The notes beneath the pieces were generated by a model. It was not told the origin of the DNA. It saw only the letters and a list, made by a program, of their open reading frames with translations, and searched no databases. Shown piece by piece: positions 1 to 12,470 of a DNA stretch of 64,000 bases. The position numbers and the translations under genes are program-made. Numbering within the stretch: the stretch's first letter is position 1; each line of letters opens with the position of its first letter. Source of the stretch: Phoebastria nigripes (lineage: Eukaryota > Chordata > Aves > Procellariiformes > Diomedeidae); the NCBI GenBank assembly GCA_035582835.1, contig JAYKAV010002109.1, forward strand, positions 496,001 through 560,000, in the 5' to 3' direction.

Positions 1-3000
1 TGCCCGGCTGCCCGCAGGGACCCTGCCATGGGAACAGGCAGTCCCTGAGGGCTGGCAGGACAGTGGGTGCTGCCTGGATCCAGGGGTGGTTGACGGTGAG
101 CAAGACCACCCCCCAAAGCAGCCCTCCGCAGAGCCAGCCGGCTCTTCCCACCTCCCTGTACGACCCTACGCGTGAGCACCATTGCATGCCTACTCCCCAT
201 CCGACCCGTGCTTCCCTCGCTCTCCCATACATAAAAGCAAAGCTCATTGCACGTGAGCCCCACCAGCTAGAAAGTCAAACCAGACCCTCTGCCTTCCCCC
301 CTCCCCGCCCCCAGGAAAATCCACAGAAGTGGCCGAAATGAATGAAGAGGGAGTGAATGTGTAACAATTTGGAGAAGAATTACTCGGAGAGACTAAAATA
401 TCACTGGCACCCTGGTGGCTTTAATGCATTCTGCCTCTTGGCCCTGAATAAATAACAATGGAAAAGCAACCCCAGAGAAATATCAACCAGACAAAGTACA
501 TCAGCAGACCAGAGCGGGAGCTGAGGAATGTATTTAAACAGAGAAAACACTGAGAACACAAAAGCCATGTTGGATGCTGAAAGGGCAACTGATGGGTAGG
601 TTAGGCGGGTTATAAGCCCTGGATTTTCATTATTTTTTCTTGTTCTCCCAATGGCCAGAAGCATCAAGGTTGCTGCTTCCCTAGTATTAATTGCATGCAG
701 CAGGTAAGTGTTGTTTTAGAGTCATGGGCCACAACTTATTAACAGATATGTAGAAAATAGAGTTGGCCAAAATACATCCATCAGCAGTTTATGCGAGGTG
801 CAAAATCCAGATTTGAAAAAAAACCTGGTATGTTCTGTTGATTTGTGTAATTTTTACTTTATTTTGAACTCCCTCGCCCCTAAAGGAAAACAATTGTACC
901 TAAGACATTTCATTTTACTATTTTCTCCAAGAGAAAAAAAAAGCCTTTGACTTTTCAGTATGAATTTATTTTCATTTTAAAATTACATTCATCTACATTT
1001 GTGCAGGNTTTTTTGGAGGAAATGCTTGAAAATCTTCCCCTTCTGCCGTGAAGCACTGCAGCTGTGGGGCTACAAGGCGTCGCGTCCTGGCAGCCGGTCT
1101 GGCCCCCGGCAGGGACTTCCAGAGTCAGCACCTCTGTGGTTTACCATCGTCCTTCCTCCCTGGCAAGCTACTGCTTCATGCACGGGGAGTCGCTGACGAG
1201 GTACAACCTCCCCCCTTCCCCAGCTTGCGGCTGNAAGAGCATCCTTGCCCGGCTGTAACGGGAAGGAGCGGCGTTGGGAATATCCACCACTTAACCCTGN
1301 GAAGGTGCTTTGCAAACTGCAAAGCATATCGATATCATTATGGTGCAGAAGTACCGGAGTGACCTCTAAGGTCCGTAAAGTGATATTATTTCGGCAAGCT
1401 TTACTCCAGGACCTTGCTGTAGAGGTGTTTTCTTGGCTCCCACTGTTCTGCCAAACAGTCCCCCACAGCTGGCCGAGCTCATGGCTTGCAAACCGTATTC
1501 AGGCTCAGATATCTTCACGAACAATATATATGTCCTTAGNGCTGCTGGTTGTTCCTTCCCATTTTATAGGGAAGGCTCTCCAGAATGGAGAGGACCTGCC
1601 AAGCATCCTTCTCTCATGCTGACTGGCAAATAAATCCAGAAAGTAGATGTGGAAAACTTGCAGAAAGTAAGTGTTCACAGCAGTCACGCCGCAGGGTGGG
1701 AAGGGGTAGGTGGCTGATTGCATGGTGGCATTTCTGTTGCGTGGACATGTCTGTACCTGGCATGTGTCCCTGCTGTGACCTGGCACCACCATCCAGAGGT
1801 GAGGATTGCTCCCCACCAGCTCCTCTCTCAATAAAAACCCTCAGCCTCAAACCTGGGGAGGAACAAGCTCCTCCAAGAACCATTGCAGACAGCTGGGTGT
1901 GCTCTGCCTCCTCCGTAAGGGAATGATCCCCATTATCTGGGAAAAGCAAAAATGCAAATGAACCAACCGTCCTTCAGTAAGAGTCAGGGGCTCAGGTGCC
2001 TCTACAGCTCTGTGTTTGTCACGGTTTCATTTGCCTTGAGAAGGAGCTGGAAGCCACCCAACACATAAACTCTTGTCCTGCCTACATTTTCCTTATTTTC
2101 CACTAAAACACAGTTGAAGGGCCTGAGCAGAGATCTTTTCCAGTGCCTATCAAGTGCAGCCTTTGACCACAGCCGAGCAGATGAGGAGCTGCTCCCCTTC
2201 TTTCCCAGCAGTGAGAGCATTGGGGTCACCAGAGAAAGCCACCCACGGTCTCTTCCCCATTCCCATCAGTGGACCCTGGAGACTTCACTAGGTGGGAACG
2301 TGGAGGTAGGGTTGAGCTGAGGCTCCCTGTGGCTCCCAGCATAGCTGCCCCCAGAAAGAGGAGAGGCGGCTGCGGGGTTTTTGGCTGAGCGGTGCTGCAG
2401 GAGTTGAGGTTTCACAAGACAATGACAACCGTAGAACAGGGAAATAGATCTGGGAAACCTGCTGAGCCGCAGCTGGGCTTTCTGACCTGAAGAATTATCA
2501 GACACTCTTAATGATTTGTATCAATTCTGTGCCACCAATTTTCTCCCTGTTTCATTACTAATAAAAAAGTAATAGCCACTGGGTCTCTGTAATGATCTCC
2601 TGATGGGTGATACCAGTGACAGGCAATGCCAGTGACAAATTTAATGAGAACCGGAGACTGCCCTTTGACAGACACTGCCCCGTGATGAGATGCAAAAGTA
2701 AAGTTATGTCAAAGTGCATTACTTTATCTAATAATTCTCATTTTCTTTTGGGTATGGTTGTTTCTTGGTTGTTTCTTAGGATTCCCAGTGTAACACAAGG
2801 AGCTCTCATTAATCTGTTTCAGTGATTCCTCGGGATGAACAAACTCTTTCCGCCTAATTTCAGACCCACTTGAACATTATGGATTTGAAAGTTTATCTAA
2901 AGGATCAAATGTTACGGAGTTCCTGTTCCAGGAGAGACTGTGAAAAAGGGCACAGGGAAAAACATGCTACAGCTAAAATAATTCAGTACATATTATACCA

Positions 3001-3740
3001 CACCCTCTGCTAACTAAGCTCCAGCAGAAATCCTATCCCCCCCAGCATATAGCAAATGCTATCCATCACATGTTTTTTTTTTTAAAAAATGCAATTTGTG
3101 GAGGAATGGCTCGAAGTCTTAGAGGAGGTTATTGTTCCAAAATATTAGTGATTCGGGCAAACTTCTAAAGACATTTCAAGATAGTCACAAGTCCTTTTGG
3201 TCCCTTCTGATCACCCTACCAAAACCAACAGATTGGACACACATCTGAGACTTTTAAATCTTTGTGGGCAACTGTTAACAAGCAGAACATCAAGAAATTA
3301 CATTCAGTGGTGCTCTGCTGGCACGGACCTGGCATGAGACAAGAACTGAGCTGCAGATGAAGGGTTTGAGGCTGAGGCACCCATCCCACATCCAACCCTG
3401 CAATGCTGGGGGTCCTGAGCATCTCAGATAAGAGCCTCCTCTCCTGACATGTCCTCTGTGAGCAACGAGTAGATGTGACAACCTCCTGGAGACAATTCTG
3501 GTCTAGTGGGCTGAACATGAGCATCTGCCCTCCTAACCTGGGCATGTCAGTTGGACATGTGGATGGGACCCACCTGGCTTGTGCATGTAGGTGAGTCAAG
3601 CATAAAGGAAAAAAAGAAGAGGAATCCATTCTGGACATGGGAATAGAGTTTGTGCTAGCCAGAGTTACATAAAATCCCCCTTTGAAAGAAGATGGAAAAC
3701 TTCTCAATGGATCAGGAAGCAACTTCTAAATGGATTGGAA
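1..3740. other. Non-coding block with two enhancer-like AT-rich stretches
   Basis: No exon or RNA gene is supportable here. The first 330 bases are GC-rich unique sequence. Positions 340-560 and 2505-2830 are AT-rich, complex (not low-complexity) sequence that looks like conserved non-coding DNA. Positions 780-1000 are AT-rich with A and T runs. A 168-codon open frame on the minus strand (3216-3722) matches no family I know and has no promoter or splice context, so it is not called as a gene. Confidence 0.6.
2505..2830. promoter_or_regulatory. Candidate conserved non-coding element
   Basis: This AT-rich island of about 325 bp sits between more GC-rich sequence. It contains many short homeodomain-like words (TAATGA, TAATAG, CATTACT). 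A 9-bp word, CCAGTGACA, occurs twice (2613-2621 and 2629-2637), giving a 16-bp spacing. Enhancer function is inference only; no conservation could be tested. Confidence 0.3.
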
Positions 3741-4024
3741 AGCCACTGGTGGAAGCAATGGTATAACAGAACAGACAGAGATGCCAGAACAGGCCTGGAA
3801 AAGTGTTTCAGGACTTCACATGCAAGATGCTGCTTGTGTGATTGTGGTGTGTGTTTGGTCACTGGGGAGATGAGGACAATTATGGAGAGTGGAAAAGCCG
3901 GGAGAAGTGCATTTTTCGTCTTGATCTTTGCTGTAGAAGACAATGAGGGGAAACATTTCCATTTCAAAGGCATTGTGTATAGGAAATCAGAATGTGACCT
4001 TAACGGTGAGGGAAGTCTCTAAGG

Positions 4025-4115
4025 AGGAAATCAGGGAGCAACTGGAGAAAGTGTAGTAAATCACCAAGACTGGATGGTATTTACCCAAGAGTTCAGAAAG
4101 AAAGTGTGAACTACT
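4025..4115 (+). mobile_element. CR1 LINE relic, reverse-transcriptase region of ORF2
   Basis: The stretch around 4045-4105 reads like the segment just upstream of the CR1 reverse transcriptase palm. In frame it gives a decayed version of the K-S-P-x-x-D-G-I-x-P-R-V block (seen as KSPRLDGIYPRV). CR1 is the main LINE of birds, crocodilians and turtles. The copy is short and strongly diverged, with no intact reading frame. Flanking DNA from about 3735 to 4280 may belong to the same insertion, but I could not recognise it with confidence. It is a dead fragment. Confidence 0.6.
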
Positions 4116-4299
4116 GGGAAGGTAGTGACACGGATACACAATATATTCTGGAGGTGAGAGGAAAGGAATCACGATTACTCCTGTGGAACAGAAGTCAAAG
4201 ACGATACCAAAATAAGAGTAATATGAGAGTCAGGCGCAGATGTTTTCAAAATTCTCCAGAAAAAGAAAAATTAAAGCATAGTTTGGGAAGAGTTTTCTG

Positions 4300-6160
4300 T
4301 CGCTCCTTGGTCAGCCGTAGATCACCTGATGGTATTTTGAGCTGACAACATTCTGCTACTTGCAGGGCTTTGCAGTTGCACGTTGCTCCCCTCCTTGTTC
4401 CCGTAGGTAGTATCCGCAGACAGCTCTTCTCCCGCCTACCCAAGGCACGGGGACAGTCCCCGCGGCCCTGCGATGGGTCCCCCCGTTCAGGTTGCAAACC
4501 CCAAACTGCGGCACAGCTGCCAGGAAGCGTTTTCCCGATGTTAGGCACGAACTCCTCGACAACCGATACCACAAGCCCTATAAAATAAGACACACTCACA
4601 GACATGCCAAAAGCACATTGCAGCATGGTCTGCAGCCCCCAGCAACACAGTCCAGCAGGTATCACGTTGTGCTATCCAGCAGGGTACAATGGAGGGGCTG
4701 GATCCATCACCGACACTCAGATCTGAGAATGGCTGGATGGAAACCGGACCATTACGTGCTCTAATTCCTGCATAGTGAGTCATGCAACAGCAGTGACCAG
4801 GTGACAAAACCTCCATCGCTCCTACCCCAAGAAGTGCCCGTGACGAAGGAAGAGGGGTTCCCAAAGCAAGGGTCCCTATCGCCTTCACTGGGGGTTGGTT
4901 GCCTGTAAAATTATACACCGAAACATCGCAGCCAGGGGATTTGAGCACACGCAGCGCCTCATTCTCCCACTTCTTCTGGTTCCCATCCAAAGGAATAAAG
5001 CTGCCTTGTGCAGGAGGACGACCGCCTCCATTCAGGGCCATAATGGGAGCTGACAGCTCCGGCGGGCAGCCCGGCGCGGGCAGCCGGCGCGGGCATGCAG
5101 GCAGCACTGCTCCTGTCCCCCTGACAACGGCGAGCCCAGACTCACCCTGCTGCCTGCAAAAGGTTAAACACGAGCCACTTCCCTTCCTTTTATTATCATT
5201 TTTTTAATAACATTGTCTCCATTGTGTCACAGAGAGGGGAAATAATGCAGATTTGTGCTGAGAAGCCCTCCCAGNGGCGCGAGGACGCGACGAGAACAAG
5301 AAACCCCAGAAGTGCTGCAGACAGAAATACGAAATGCCATGGCAATGTTTAAGTCATTATCCCAGCACAGGAGGCAGCCACCGCGAGAGGAGCCGGTACA
5401 CATGGGAGGGATGCGGCGAGTGAGGGGGGGCGAAAGGGAGAGTGTGAAGGCTGGGAGATAATGGCCGGAGGTTGGCCCACATCCCCGCTCCGTGCTCCTC
5501 GTTAGGGACCCCTCACACTCCACGGGAAAGGAAAAAACGTGCTTCTTTCCAGGCACAAATGCTGCCAGCGACTTGTTATCACTAAGCAGCAGCCGCAGCG
5601 GGGCTGGCGAGGACCGGTGGGCACTTACCTGGAGGGAGAGGCTGCTGGCACCCCTTGGTGGTGCAGCCCCCAGGGATCCCGGGAGGTCCCTCCCTGGTGA
5701 GGGGTCCTGTGCCCCCGCCCGGGTACCGAGGGGTGAAGTCCCCCGGGAGCCGCCTGGCAAAGGAGCGGGGCTGCTGCGGTGCCATGGCAACAGATCTCCT
5801 CTCCATCACACAGATAATTTCTGTGCNGGGAGGCTGTTTGCTGGAGTGTTTTTGAGGGCTTTGAATGCTACTTAGAATTTAAAAAAAGGAGGAAGAGGGT
5901 TAACTGCCTGAAAAGGCTGTGGCGGTTTGGGGACACGCAGGAAAGCCCTTTTCACAAATATTATCCTTTGGTTTGGGAAAAAGGTCCATCCATCGGCTGC
6001 CTTGAACATACCAAGGACATGTCCTGCCACCCTCGCTGAGCACAGGTCAGCATTCAGATATTCCTGTCATAGTGGGCTTTTTTTTGTTGTTTTTAATTTC
6101 AGTCTGGGAGGAAAGAAAGGAAAAAAAGACACCATCACCCTCCCCCACTTCTGTATCTAC
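4300..6160. other. Non-coding, largely GC-rich block
   Basis: This stretch is mostly GC-rich unique sequence, with a short CpG-dense duplication near 5055-5095 (two copies of a GGCGCGGGCA word). The open frames on both strands (for example 4541-5107 and 5227-5790) overlap each other and resemble no known protein. Positions 5870-6160 become AT-richer and lead into a pentanucleotide array. No gene is called. Confidence 0.55.
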
Positions 6161-6161
6161 T

Positions 6162-6324
6162 GAGGAGAGGAGAGGAGAGGAGAGGAGAGGAGAGGAGAGG
6201 AGAGGAAGANNNNNNNNNNNNNNNNNNNNNNNNNNNNNNNNNNNNNNNNNNNNAGGAGAGGAGAGGAGAGGAGAGGAGAGGAGAGGAGAGGAGAGGAGAG
6301 GAGAGGAGAGGAGAGGAGAGAGGG
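6162..6324 (+). repeat. (GAGGA)n pentanucleotide microsatellite with assembly gap
   Basis: A pure purine array of 5-bp units (GAGGA) runs on both sides of a 44-base run of N at 6210-6253, so the true copy number is unknown. The array is open in several frames only because it lacks stop codons. Polypurine-polypyrimidine tracts with mirror symmetry can adopt triplex structures; that is known of the class, not shown here. Confidence 0.97.
6210..6253. other. Assembly gap (44 N)
   Basis: A run of 44 N bases lies inside the pentanucleotide array. The true size of the gap is unknown. Confidence 0.99.
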
Positions 6325-6329
6325 CAGTA

Positions 6330-8590
6330 AATTCTAGCTCAGTACCAACTCCCCAGACACGCATCCCATACTCTGTCAGATGTCCAGCCATTGGGGAATG
6401 GCTGACCAGCATTTCTAGTCCCAGAGGATACGTCGGCGTGACAGANCCTATGTGTGGCACCGCTCCAGGCACTGGGACCAGTGGCCCATGCCGCAGAGCA
6501 CAGAGTATCTGCTCTTGCCCTCCAAAGCTGTTTTCATTCTGACCATGTGCGGTTCGGAATAGTGGCTGTCCCACAGATGCTGTTGGTTTCTTTGTGTTTG
6601 TTTTTTTTTTTCCTGGCAACAGTCATCATGAGGAGGGGACTTCTGTGGTTCAACAAGTGTCCTGGGACCACAATTCAAACCCTGCAAATCCACGAGTGGA
6701 AGAGAAGAAATGCAAGAGATGTGAGAACAGTCCTTTCTTCCCAGTTTGTACGTTTTCCAGATGCCAGAACGAGCCCAGTTGACTTCAGTCTACTATTGGC
6801 ATTAATTGATGAAATCCCCGCGGGATGCAAGGGGAAGGTCGTTGTTTACCTTTGGCGTGGCTCCACTGACAGCAGTGAAGGTGTGCCAGGGAGGTGGCAC
6901 TCCTCTGTCTCTGCTCCTACGCAGATGCAGCCCCAGGTAACAGCAGTCCGAGCTTCCCAGGCAAATCCGAGAGCACTTAGTCCTCCCCAGGAGAGGCCAT
7001 CTTACTGAAGGATAAACTTCATCTCAACAGCTCATTCCGGCTTTTGCTTTGTTGCCAAAACAGCCCACAAGCAGGACTGGGAAAGGGGGAAGTGGTGGGA
7101 CAGGGACAATTAGAGCCAACTGCGGTGGAGGGATTTTGAGTTGATCTCTTTTTTCCCCTTTTAATAGCGCTGTATTATAAATATCACAAAACCACATGTT
7201 ATCAGACAGAATGAAACAATTATGCTCAACTTCACAACCATGGGGATATATGCCTTCGATGGGGCCTTGCGCTCTCTGATGTGGACACCTGCTCTCTAGA
7301 AATGTGATGGGTGAGCAGCAACTTGACCAGGATGTGGGCCCCAAGAAAACCCCGTAAGTCAGAGCAAATTTTAGTCATGACCAATTGGGTGCTACTGAAG
7401 GAAGAACTCATCCCAGTTGCTGAGTCATTTTAATCACACGCAGCTAATGACCTTCTGGGCTGGGGGAGCAGAGAGCCCACGCGCGCTCTTGCAGACGGTT
7501 CTGATTTCTTCAGAGGACGTGGCAAGCCCTGGTAGGTACAATGGATATCCAGGCAGCTGGGGCTTACCTCCGGCTCTCCTGAGCAGGTTCTGCTAGAAAT
7601 AATGTCAGTGATTTTTCTGCCCCATTTGCTTTGTGCAGTTGTGGTTTTGCTTTCATTTACTAACAAAGCCCACTTTGGGTCCCCCCACCCCACCACACGT
7701 GCATACTTTCTCTTCCCTTCCGAGGTCAGGAAGATTTTCCTTGAGAAAAGGGCTGCTCGCAGGCATCCCCCCATCCTTGGCCCGTTATTTATAGGGTACC
7801 TCTCTGCAGAGCACAATGCTGGGAGGTGAGTGAGTTATTGTTCCGGGTGACATCATGGAGTGGACTTCATAAGGGGGCTCAGTGGATGGTCTCTGAAGAC
7901 AGCTGCGAAAAAGGCAGCCCTGAAGGATATGATGGAGTGGGTGAGATATAAATTTCTTAGGACAGGCAGTGAAAAAACGTTTACAGCCCTTCTTTCCTGA
8001 GTCTGGTTTCAATCAGAGTCCCAGCCGTTTCATTGATGCTTCGCACTAAGCACTCAGACATACGCTTTATGCGCTCAACCTGCCTTATTTATTTTATTTT
8101 ATTCCCTTTTTTACTATTTTTAAAATGCTCTGGTACAGGATGGCTTACAGATCCTCAGGCAGCCAGCTCCCATGTAAAGTAGCCACAGACAAAGGCTATC
8201 TGCCTGGATATGAATCTGGCTTGCAGACGGGAATCAACTAAGAATAATATTGATAACGGTAATGAAGGAATGGGTTTATAAAACCATCACATTTCAGTCT
8301 CAGTCTATAACAAACGTGGTATTAACTTTGACATTCATTAAGGCAGCTTGCCATTTCTTCCAGGCTTAATGGAAAATCTGTCTGTTTAGAAGTGTTTGTT
8401 GCAACTGCAGAGGTTAGGTGAACGGATGGGTTACTGATTAGAGAAGCCCTGAGCGCTTGGCTACCCCAAAGGGCATTTTAAGTTCATTCTTGGGCTACTT
8501 GTTCCTATTTTTATTTTATTTCATGTCTTGGGGCAACTGTTTTCTGAGTTTGCTGGGTCTGGCCTTGCACGCAGCAAGATGGGCTGTCCC
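6330..8590. other. Non-coding block between microsatellite and CR1 relic
   Basis: Unique sequence without a supportable gene. Positions 7140-7250 are AT-rich with several palindrome-like words and may be conserved non-coding DNA. Positions 8086-8104 hold a short (TTTTA)n tract. Positions 8225-8440 form another AT-rich enhancer-like island. Confidence 0.5.
8225..8400. promoter_or_regulatory. Candidate conserved non-coding element
   Basis: AT-rich, compositionally complex island with a GATA-like word (TTGATAAC) and several ATTAA words. It stands out from the surrounding sequence by composition only. Function is inference. Confidence 0.22.
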
Positions 8591-8599
8591 CATCTCAGC

Positions 8600-8895
8600 C
8601 CTCGATGTCTGTCCAAACTGCTCCTGGAGACTGCCGGGATGGAGCCTCCACCGCTGCCCTGATGTGGACTCACCTTCCCAGTCTGGAGAAAGCCTTGCTC
8701 GTCGTGAACTCAAATCTCCTGTGCTACGGCTTCAGCCCATGACTTCTTGTCTTCCTCCATCACGGACACGGAGAACAGGCTACTGTATTCTTGTTGCCCA
8801 GTTTTATAGATCTGAAGACTCTGTTGAGCCCGTCGCTCCCCAGCCTGTGCTGCTGTTGATTAAACAAGCCAGTTCATTCAGCCTTTTCAGGGGGA
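8600..8895 (-). mobile_element. CR1 LINE relic, 3' region, antisense to the plus strand
   Basis: Read on the plus strand, this segment follows the order seen in reverse-complemented CR1 3' ends: a block about a firmly worded 'ggagcctcc' consensus near 8640, then 'cttcagcccatgacttcttg' near 8730-8750, and finally a 'gattaaacaagccagttcat' block near 8857-8876 that corresponds to the CR1 region usually reading as 'ctgaacaagcccaactccct'. Divergence is high and internal frames are broken, so this is an old fixed copy. Boundaries are approximate. Confidence 0.65.
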
Positions 8896-9459
8896 CTTGA
8901 ATTTCCCCAGCGTGTGACTGCAAGTCCTACAGCTCAGGTAAAATTAAACACCAAGCACCTTCCCTCTGATCAGCAAGTCTCACGTTCCCTGACTGCCCGG
9001 TTCCTCTCTCACAGGTTTGACAGTCAAAGTAGCTGTGCCTGGTTTTTGTGTGAGGAGACACAATATCCACCCAAATCCCTGCTATATTCCCAAGGATCCC
9101 CCAGTAATATCAGTACAGGTTTACTGGGGGTGACGGGAAGCAGGGCTGTTGCTGAAGCCCCCCTTGCATGGATGCCGTGGGCCAGGTGATGCAGAGCCCT
9201 TCCTCCTCCATTTACCCGGACCATAGATGCTGTCCAGAACTGTCCGCCTTCGAGCAGGACTCCCCTGCTCCCTGCAGCAAGGTTAAACAGCCTTTGCACA
9301 ATCCTGAGCTTTGCAAAGCTTCTGCTGCACCAGTCCTGGAGGCCACGGGGGTTGCGAGAGGAGGCGGCACCTTTCCCAATGCCACCTTGAAGGCAGACTC
9401 GGTGCGCTCCCAGGCTGTGCCATCTGGTCNAGCCTTTTGGTGTCTCTGCACATCTCAGA

Positions 9460-9640
9460 GCTCTTAATCTTAATTGAAAGAATAGACTTTCGGTTAGTAC
9501 AGTGAGTTAATCTCTATCTGCCTTTCCCTGTAACTAGCTGGTATTTATCAGCATTCTGTATTTTACATATATGTGCGAGGCATTTAATAAAACCCAGACT
9601 GAGGAGATGAAAGATTTATCCGTTTGCCCTGAGAGATGTC
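9460..9640. promoter_or_regulatory. Candidate conserved non-coding element
   Basis: AT-rich island between GC-rich flanks, with TTAATTGA, GAGTTAAT and ATTTAATAAA words. It looks like unique enhancer-type DNA rather than a simple repeat. Assignment is from composition and motif density only. Confidence 0.25.
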
Positions 9641-10554
9641 CCTTGTGAGGGCAACTTGGGACTCAGGAGCGGAAACNTGGATTGCTTTTTATGGCAGCTG
9701 CGTGAAGAGATACAGAGCCTTTGAAGTCCTCCTGGCCTCGCTTCCTCCCGCCTGCCCCCCGTGCCACCGGCTCGGCGCAGCGGGGCTCCCCCCTTCCCCC
9801 CGGCCCCGGCATGGTGGGGTCACATCCCAGCCAAGCAAGACAGCTCTGTGGTTAGAGCACGGTGGGGTCAGTGGGAAGGGCACGGAGCGATGCACGGAGG
9901 AGGAGGAGGAGGCCAGGCTGGCCACCGTGCCGTGCACTGGCTGGATGGCACCAGCAGAGCTGGCTTTGCCTGGTCCGCGCAGCCCCAAAAAGCTCTTAGC
10001 AAGCCTTCTGTTTAAACAATTTTCAGCATAAAATCGTAGCATGGAAACAACTGACTGCCCAGAAGGTGATGGCAATTGGAGGAGAAGAGCCAGCCCTCCG
10101 CCGCGCTGACGCACCGCCTGAGCCCAAAGACTCTTTCGGTTGGCGTGGGACACCCCGTAATGGGACCATGCTGGTGTGCCCGGCCACTGGGTCGTCTCCC
10201 CCCCGCCACCCGCTTGCTCGGCTCTCAAATCCACTTCGGCAAAGCATCTCAGGCCCCAGATGCTCGGCAGCACGGCAAACCACCCCAGACCTCCCGGCGG
10301 TAATGCCAAGCTGCCTGCCAGCAGGCTGAGTGATTCAGGCTGCGGGAAGGAAAAAGATGCTTCCCGTTAGGAGTGGAGCAGTGACATTTCCCCTGTAGTC
10401 CCCCAGGTGCCCATCTGCAGAAGGGCAGGGAGGCGTCAGGCAGGTGCCAGCCCAAATAAATACAAGGCGAGTGGTCCCCAGGGACCCATTGGGGCTCTGC
10501 CAGTGATGCTGGCTGGGCCCCGAGGATGGAGTCAGGAGGAGGGGCACTGTTGGT

Positions 10555-10690
10555 GCCGTGGTTACTAATGAACAATTTTAATTTCTTCCATAAACAGCTA
10601 ATAAAGCTCATCTCTCTCTCCTTCTCTCTAATGCACCATTTATTTCTCGCTTTGAAAGACGATCAAGGAAATTCACACAGAAGAATGGGA
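10555..10690. promoter_or_regulatory. Candidate conserved non-coding element
   Basis: About 135 bp of AT-rich unique sequence with SOX-like (AACAAT), homeodomain-like (CTAATAAAG, CTAATG) and pyrimidine-rich words, flanked by GC-rich DNA. Function is inferred, not shown. Confidence 0.25.
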
Positions 10691-11139
10691 GGGGGGATTT
10701 GATGCTAAATGTCAGCGCTGCCTGATGCAGCCTAATTCTCCCTCTGAGCAGCTGCAGAAGCATCTTCACGAANGGGGCTCTAAATGAGAAAGAGCCCGTG
10801 GCTGCTGGCGGCCGGGGGAGCTGACGGCTCAGAGCCTGCCCTGGGATGCTTCCAGAGCGGATGGTCCACCCCGGGCAGCAATTTTGTTCACGGCGATTAT
10901 TAGAAAGACTCTCAGGANGGGCGTTACTCATTACTTTGGAGAGGGACTGGGGACTCATTACTTAATGGGGACAGGGGAGGAGCGATGACCATCCTTTGCC
11001 CTTTCACCAGCTCAGCAGCTCCTGGCCCTCACGGGTTGTGTTTCCTCCCGACCAGCCTGGCGTGCCCGTCACCCCCAGGGCTCAGGCTGGGGGCTTGGTG
11101 CAGGGTCCCTCGGTGCGAGGCAGCCGCCTTTTCTACTTC

Positions 11140-11280
11140 CAGCCGACTACGAGCTTTGCAAATACCATCAAAAGACTCCGGAAAATCACTTGTCCTCGTG
11201 GATTATGGTTATCTTTAAAGTTACTGAAGGATAATTATCATCATGTCAAGAGGCTGATGATAATCTCATGATACCATACT
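11140..11280. promoter_or_regulatory. Candidate conserved non-coding element with a GATA-containing inverted repeat
   Basis: The island contains a perfect 10-bp inverted repeat, ATTATCATCA at 11234-11243 and TGATGATAAT at 11255-11264, separated by 11 bp. Each arm carries a GATA-type core (TTATC / GATAA). The surrounding 140 bp is AT-rich and unique. It may be a paired binding site in an enhancer, or a small cruciform-forming sequence. Confidence 0.32.
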
Positions 11281-12470
11281 CACTAGTGGTGGAGAGGGAA
11301 AACACAGAGCTAATTACCCAGGAATAACTATACAGTGTCGAAGATGGCTTCTCTAGTTGTGCAGGACAGAAAGAGGTTTCCTAAGCCCCTGTAGCTTTGT
11401 TTTGCAGGACCAAAACAAAGCAGTTTTGCATGTAAGTGGCTGAACAGTGGACATAATGGAAATACAAGTGTCCTGCTAAGAAACCTGTTAGGCCTGCGAT
11501 CCATGTGTGAAACGCAGTGCTATATGCACATGGCATATTTTGAAATATCAAAGAGAGATCCCTTTTCATCTCTGAGGTCTGCCTGGGGAAGAGACATTAG
11601 ACAAATATTTGCACCATTTAATCTAGATGGTCAATTCTTAGCACGAGCAGCACAGGGGAAGGAAACACATTAAGAGGGCATGGGGGGAGATCTGGAGCTT
11701 CAGACCCATCCGGCATTTGAGTGTCCGGGAGGACACCAGTGCAATTAAAATGCAAACAATACAGCAATATGGGGGCTATAACATCTGAAGCCCGGGGAAG
11801 TGTTATAGCTTAAAGGACTTGACAGGACTGTGCTTACAGTGTGAGAGCTCATTTCTGGTCAGCGCAGTGGAAGAATGATGTAGTTGCACCGGGAAAGGGC
11901 CAACACCGAGCATGAGGCTTAGCAGAGTCCGAGGAAAGGCTGAAAAAAGCCCAGCCAGAGAGGGTGATCAAGAAATATTTAAACTAGCTAGGCGTTATTA
12001 TAAAGTTAAGCTTGAAGATCTACTTGCAGCTGCCAGGCAGCGGGGGGAGGAGGCGCTGGCCGGTGGTGGGGACGCGATGGGGGGTCGCTGGTGGCACTGC
12101 TGCGGGGCTGCAGGGGCTGCTGCTTTAACCTCCTGCCTCGCATCTGTACGCTCGGGCACGGCGTTCTGCAGCATTTCTCTTCTGGGCTGAGATTGTCACT
12201 ATTTGGGCTGCTTCTAAGACCATTTCAGTTATTTTACTGGGGAAAGGAAGAAAAACATTTCTCACTTGTGTTATAGCCCTCCCCTGAATCTTTTCATTTG
12301 TTTGGCTGTTTATTCTCCAGTGTNAAACTCTGAATTTGGGAAGCAATGCTGATTGCCTACGGCTGAATATCGCTCCCTGTGATGTTCATGCTGGATGTAT
12401 CTAACATCCATCAAACATCATAAGTCTGGTCTTGATCATTCTATAGAAAGATCTACAGATTAGATGTAGA

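Larger units (their letters stand above)
8900..12460. other. Non-coding block with several AT-rich islands
   Basis: GC-rich stretches (9150-9460, 9680-10560, 10780-11140) alternate with AT-rich islands at 9460-9640, 10555-10690 and 11140-11280. Overlapping open frames on both strands in 9640-10610 come from GC-rich composition. Positions 11280-12000 hold unique AT-moderate DNA in which I recognise nothing. Confidence 0.5.

Noticed and set aside
1800..1920. AATAAAAACC word that could be a retroviral polyadenylation signal
   Set aside because: No TG/CA termini, target duplication or TATA-like word at the right distance could be found.
6047..6619. Open frames on both strands over the GAGGA array
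   Set aside because: They are created by stop-free purine or pyrimidine repeats and run through a 44-base gap.
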